This document shows positions 16,221 through 20,000 of a stretch of 20,000 nt of DNA, piece by piece. The stretch is from Cryptomeria japonica (taxonomy: Eukaryota; Streptophyta; Pinopsida; Cupressales; Cupressaceae). The stretch is taken from the NCBI RefSeq assembly GCF_030272615.1, contig NW_026728905.1:450001-470000 (forward strand), read 5' to 3'. Under the pieces are notes generated by a model. It was not told where the DNA came from, did not search any database, and was given only the letters and a program-made list of their open reading frames with translations. Made by a program: the position numbers and the translations under genes. The stretch's first letter is position 1. Every line of letters begins with the position of its first letter.

Positions 16221-16464
16221 CGCCCTGGTGCGCAGCCCAGGCAAGGCATGCGCACCAAGGTGCCCACCCGCGGTGCACACCCGGGGCAAACCGGGCTCCG
16301 ACTTCGTGCAGGCCGCACCTTGGAGCACACTTCGGAGCGCTCCTTGGTGCGCACCATGGTGCCCACCAGGGCGCACCCGGGGCAAACCGGGCTCCGACTT
16401 CGTGCACGCCGCACCTTGGAGCACACATCGGAGCGCTCCCAGGTTCGCACCAGCGTTGCGCACC
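16221..16464. repeat. Spacer between islands A4 and A5
   Basis: Short spacer of about 244 bp made only of CCGGGGCAAACCGGGCTCCG modules and GGTGCGCACC words. It lacks the CAATTAACCC and GCCAATGCGAGAAACC blocks of the two spacers before it. Confidence 0.8.
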
Positions 16465-16575
16465 TTTGATGCGCTGCCTTCACTAATTTCCAGAAAAGGC
16501 AAAAAAAAACGATATTTTAAAATTTCCGTTCTGAAAGATAGTGAAAAAAACGGAACGCGGGTGCCATCTTGAGCC
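16465..16575. repeat. AT-rich island A5
   Basis: As A3 and A4, but the stem has one change (TTCCGTTCT facing AAAACGGAA) and GATATTTTAAAA in place of GAGATTTTAAAA. Confidence 0.85.
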
Positions 16576-16978
16576 CTTCCTGGTGCGCAGCCCAGGCAAG
16601 TTGTGCGCACCAAGGTGCCCACCCTGGCGGAGGTGCGCGCCCGGGGCAAACCGGGCTCCGACTTCGTGCACTGCATGGTGCCCACCAAGGCGCGCAACCC
16701 AGCCAAGGTGCCCACCGCAGCGAAGGTGCACGCGAGGTGCGCACCCGAGGTGCACACCCGGGGCAAACCGAGCTCCGACTTCGTGCACGCCGCACCTTGG
16801 AGCACACTTCAGAGCGCTCCTTGGTGCGCACCAGGGCGCGCAACCCAGCCAAGGTGCTCACCCCGGCGAAGGTGCACGCGAGGTGCGCACCCGGGGCAAG
16901 CCGGGCTCGGACTTCGTGCACGCCGCACCTTGGAGCACACATCGGAGCGCTCCCGGGTTCGCACCAGCATTGCGCACC
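16576..16978. repeat. Spacer between islands A5 and A6
   Basis: CCGGGGCAAACCGGGCTCCG modules, GCGCGCAACCCAGCCAAGG and TTGGAGCACAC words. Frames are open on both strands as in the neighbouring spacers; no protein family is recognisable. Confidence 0.8.
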
Positions 16979-17096
16979 TTTGATGCGCTGCCTTCACTAA
17001 TTTCCAGAAAAGGCAAAAAAAAAAAAAAAACGAGATTTTAAAATTTCCGTTTTGAAAGATAGTGAAAAAAACGGAACGCGGGTGCCATCTTGAGCC
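16979..17096. repeat. AT-rich island A6, last before the unit junction
   Basis: Carries the longest A-run of the series (about A16 near 17014-17029) and a perfect stem at 17045-17053 / 17068-17076. Forty bases later the 6-kb unit restarts: CACCAAGG of the normal island 3' flank joins to CACCCACCCTGGCCAAGG of the unit start at 17136/17137. Confidence 0.87.
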
Positions 17097-17661
17097 TGCC
17101 CTGGTGTGCAGCCCAGGCAAGTTGTGCGCACCAAGGCACCCACCCTGGCCAAGGTGGGTCACGGGGTGGGTCCTAGGGTGGGTACTAAGGTGCGTGCCAA
17201 GGTGGGTCATGGGGTGGGTGCCAAGGTGGGCACCAGGGTGGGTGTGCACCAACCCTAGCCAGGGTAGGTCACGGGGTGGTTGTCGGGGTGGGCGTCAAGG
17301 AGCCAAGGTGGGTGGCAAGTAGCCAAGTTGCGTGCCAAGGTGGGTGTCGGGGTGGGTGCCAGGGATCCAAGGTGGGTGCCAAGGAACCAAGGTGGGTGTC
17401 TGGGTGGGTGCCGAGGTGGGAGCCAGGGTGGGTCCCAAGGTGAGTGCAAAGGTGGGTGCCAGGGTCAAGGTGAGTGCCAATGTGGGTTCCAAGGTGCCAG
17501 GGTCAGGGTGAGTGCCAATGTGGGTTCAAAGGTGCTAAGTTGGGTGCGAGGTTGGGTGCGAGGGTGGGTGGGTGCCAAGGTGTGCTAGGTGGAAGCCCGG
17601 GTGGGTCGGCATCCCATGGGTGTCGAGTTGGGTGCCTGATGGGTGCTTCTTGTCAAGTTTT

Positions 17662-17983
17662 AGTCGTCGGGACTCATTTCGAGCCTTAGAGGTCGTTTCT
17701 TGTCCGGTTGCCCTGTCTTCGACCTGGGAACCCAATTTTGGTCCTCGGGTCCCATTTTTTTTTGTCTCGCATCCCACTTTTGGCCTGTGGCCTTTTCGGG
17801 GTCGATTCTCGTTTTGGGCATCAGAGCATGTTTCTTCTCCTAAAACCCAATATTTGTTTATTAAGTCTCGGAACACATTTTTGTTCTCGTGGACCCATCA
17901 TGGGTCTTGGAACGCATTTGTGGTCCTTGGGTCCCATTTTGCATCCCGAAACTTGTGTTTTGGTGCTTGATCCCTATTTTGGG
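17662..17983. repeat. T-rich ~20-nt repeat block, upstream of 5S copy 2
   Basis: Second copy of the T-rich block, with no difference from copy 1 that I noticed, including the T9 tract. Its preservation beside an otherwise repetitive spacer fits recent duplication as well as it fits constraint. Confidence 0.65.
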
Positions 17984-18378
17984 TGCCCACCTTGCACCAA
18001 GTGCGCACCCGGGGCAAACCGAGCGCCTTGGTGCACCGGGGCAAGATCGAGCGTGCACCCGAGGCGCCCCGAACATGCACCAAGGTGCACTCGGCCCACA
18101 TGTGAGCGCAGGTCGTTGCGCCCGAGGTGGTGTGTGGGCACCGCGTTGCAGACGGGACACTGCACGCACACGACGCCCCGTCCAGGTGCACGCACGTAGG
18201 CCGGGCCGGGTGCACACCCGACGCCCTAGCAAGGTGCGCGCACCCGGGCAGGGCTCACACTTGGCGAACGGGGCGCACTTCGCGAGGGAGGGTGTGCACC
18301 TCGACGGGGGTGGGTGGCCGGGGTGGATTCGCACGTGGGTCGCGGTTTGCTAAGTACACACTGCGACAAGCTCATAAC

Positions 18379-18497
18379 GGGTGCGATCATACCAGCGTTA
18401 GTGCACCGGATCCCATCAGAACTCCGCAGTTAAGCGCGCTTGGGCCGGAGTAGTACTGGGATGGGTGACCTCCCGGGAAGTCCCGGTGTTGCACCCT
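18379..18497 (+). rRNA. 5S ribosomal RNA, copy 2
   Basis: Second 119-nt 5S gene, exactly 6022 bp from copy 1. Same ends, helix I and box A (18428-18439). It carries G at nucleotide 80 (TACTGGGATGGG), which I recall as the common gymnosperm form. It is followed by an intact T6 terminator, so of the two it is the stronger candidate for a fully functional gene. Confidence 0.97.
18428..18476 (+). promoter_or_regulatory. Internal Pol III promoter of 5S copy 2
   Basis: Box A AGTTAAGCGCGC at 18428-18439 and the box C region from 18458, which begins with G rather than A. All other bases agree with copy 1. Confidence 0.85.
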
Positions 18498-18509
18498 TTT
18501 TTAGTTTTT
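18497..18509 (+). terminator. Pol III terminator of 5S copy 2
   Basis: T6 at 18497-18502 directly after the gene, then AG and T5 at 18505-18509. This gives a primary and a backup termination signal. Confidence 0.85.
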
Positions 18510-18946
18510 CGCCGGGCGTCGCAATGCTATTTGAATAAACCTTTTGCCCGTTTGCGTTCTCGTCGGGGCCGGGCCGGGCCGGGGTGCGCTGCCCGCACTA
18601 CCGCGCGCGCGGGGGCGACACCGAGCGCGCACCCGAGGCGCCCCGAGCACACAGGCCACGGTGCAACCCGGGCGTTGTGCGCGCACCCCGGTGCGCCCGA
18701 GGTGCTGCGCGCGCACCCAGGTGAAATCGGTGTGCACCTCGGCCAGTGCGCGCTCGGTCGAGTCGCGCACGTTGGCCAAGGTGCACGGTGATGTTTCTTA
18801 CTCTAAGGTTCCGCACCAGACGCCCGGGACAGGTGAGCGAAGCTGGGCGGGGCCGGGTGCGCGGCCGGGGCAGGTGCACGCAGCTAGAGAGAGCTTTGGA
18901 GCACACCAGAGGTGCGCACCTTGGAGCACACTTCGGAGCGCACCAA

Positions 18947-19062
18947 TGATGCGCTCCATTCAAAAGTTTCCTGAAAAGGCAAAAAAAGTTGAGATTATAG
19001 AATTTCCCACTTGAGAGATTGTAAAAAAAAAAAATTTAAAATGAAGGAAACGCGGGTGCCAA
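18947..19062. repeat. AT-rich island A0, second unit
   Basis: Copy of 12925-13040 with no difference that I noticed, including the A12 run. Confidence 0.7.
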
Positions 19063-19683
19063 GGTGTGCGCGCCCGGGTGCGCAGCCCAGCCAAGGTGTG
19101 CGCACCAAGGCGCCCACCCTGGCGAAGGTGCACGCAAGGTGCGCACCCGAGGCAAACCGGACAATTAACCCAACTTTCGACTTCGCGCGCACCTGCGCAC
19201 CTTGGAGCGCACTTCGGAGCGCTCCTTGGTGCGCACCAATCTTGGGCACCTCGGAGTGCACCATGGCGCCCACCAAGGTGCGCACCCGGGGCAAACCGAG
19301 CTCCGACTTCGTGCGCACCTTGGAGCGCACGAAAGGTGCGCACCATGGCGCCCACCAAGGTGCGCAGCCCAGCCAAGGCGTGCGCATCAAGGTGCGCACC
19401 CTGGCGAAGGTGCGCACCCGGGGCAAACCGAGCTCCGACTTCGTGCGCACCTTGGAGCGCACAAAGGGTGCGCAACCCAGCCAAGGTGTGCGCACCCCGG
19501 GCAAACCGAGCTCCGAATCGTGCGCACCTTGGAGCACACTTCGGAGCCCTCCTTGGTGCGCACCGATGTTGCGCACCTCGGAGCGCACCCGGGGAAAACA
19601 ATGCAATTAACCCGACTTTCGACTTCGTGGGCACCTCGGAGCGCTCTCGGGTTCGCACCTCGGAGCACACCGAGGTGCGCACC

Positions 19684-19738
19684 TTTGATGCGCTGCCTTC
19701 ACCAATTTCCAGAAAAGGCAAGAAAACATTGAGAAGGT
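19684..19738. repeat. AT-rich island A1, second unit
   Basis: Copy of 13662-13716 with no difference that I noticed. It is followed to the window end by the start of the 74/133-bp modular array (19739-20000). Confidence 0.75.
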
Positions 19739-20000
19739 GTGCGCACCGAGGTGCCCACCCTGGCGAAGGTGCACGCGAGGTGCGCACCCGGGGCAAACCG
19801 GGCTCCGACTTCGTGCACGCCATGCTGCGCACCTTGGAGGGCCATGGTGCGCACCTTGGAGCACACTTCGGAGCGCTCAATGGTGCCCAACCCAGCCAAG
19901 GTGCCCACCGCGGCGAAGGTGCACGCGAGGTGCGCACCCGGGGCAAACCGGGCTCCGACTTCGTGCACGCCGCACCTTGGAGCACACTTCGGAGCGCTCC

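Larger units (their letters stand above)
11103..17136. repeat. 5S spacer unit, copy 1 (about 6.03 kb)
   Basis: This complete unit runs from the palindrome centre to the point where the same sequence restarts. It contains GT-rich repeat (to about 11565), a T-rich block (11640-11961), GC-rich pre-5S spacer, the 5S gene, GC-rich post-5S spacer, and a long palindrome-rich region punctuated by AT-rich islands. Offset to copy 2 is 6034 bp at the left edge and 6022 bp after a 12-bp indel near 11150 (AACAGGGTGGGT, present here only). A 6-kb unit per 5S gene is very long; most plant 5S units are a few hundred base pairs. Confidence 0.93.
17137..20000. repeat. 5S spacer unit, copy 2 (truncated by the window end)
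   Basis: Repeats copy 1 from 11103 to about 13978. By eye I found one 12-bp deletion and five substitutions: 17362 (A to G), 18458 (A to G, inside the 5S gene), 18500 (C to T, 5S terminator), 18886 (G to A) and 19229 (T to G). That high identity means recent duplication or active homogenisation. I may have missed further differences. Whether more copies follow cannot be seen. Confidence 0.93.

Noticed and set aside
15164-16805. Long minus-strand frames (439 and 225 codons) across islands A2-A5
   Set aside because: They pass through the AT-rich islands and spacers in shifting phases, give different peptides in overlapping frames, and match the non-coding module structure.

Overview
This window shows no protein-coding gene. 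I read it as plant nuclear ribosomal spacer DNA: two 5S rRNA genes on the + strand, embedded in several families of tandem repeats. The 5S sequence (…CAGCGTTAGTGCACCGG…, …AGTTAAGCGCGCTTGG…, …GGCCGGAGTAG…) is clearly that of a land plant. From memory it is closest to gymnosperm 5S (conifer, cycad or Ginkgo type). The lineage call is moderate, because I cannot run an alignment.

Layout, left to right. Bases 1-440 are decayed copies of the next array. Bases 441-5113 are about 25 tandem copies of a 188-bp repeat. Bases 5114-9640 carry thirteen copies of one core motif, read on the + strand as CTCCCCTATATAAG and on the - strand as CTTATATAGGGGAG. The copies sit in three repeat formats: three diverged units of 440-490 bp, four units of 311 bp, and units of 157 bp. 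A 38/52-bp minisatellite (8016-8640) has expanded inside one unit. Bases 9641-11102 are GT-rich low-complexity repeats (GGTGGGTGCCAA type) with G-quadruplex motifs. From 11103 to the right end a unit of about 6.03 kb is tandemly duplicated: one full copy, 11103-17136, and the first 2.86 kb of a second, 17137-20000. Each copy holds one 5S gene, a T-rich block with a repeat of about 20 nt, GC-rich spacer packed with the palindrome GGTGCGCACC, and AT-rich islands.

Interpretation. On the - strand the core motif matches the plant RNA polymerase I start-site consensus TATATA(A/G)GGGG. The simplest reading is a 45S rDNA intergenic spacer seen in reverse. The 26S end would lie to the right. The 5S units would sit inside the spacer in opposite orientation. 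A row of spacer and gene promoters would follow at 9630-5491, then an external transcribed spacer (5'ETS) made of 188-bp repeats leading to an 18S gene beyond position 1. Linked 5S-45S arrangements are known from bryophytes, Ginkgo and some other lineages. No 18S or 26S sequence is present here, so the linkage is inference.

The best candidates for undescribed biology are a stem-loop at a constant 32-33 nt downstream of each of the three leftmost promoters, with two compensatory base-pair changes; a short inverted repeat around all thirteen start motifs; and a duplication breakpoint at the exact centre of a perfect 24-bp palindrome. All open frames here, including those over 700 codons on both strands, are by-products of stop-poor palindromic repeats.
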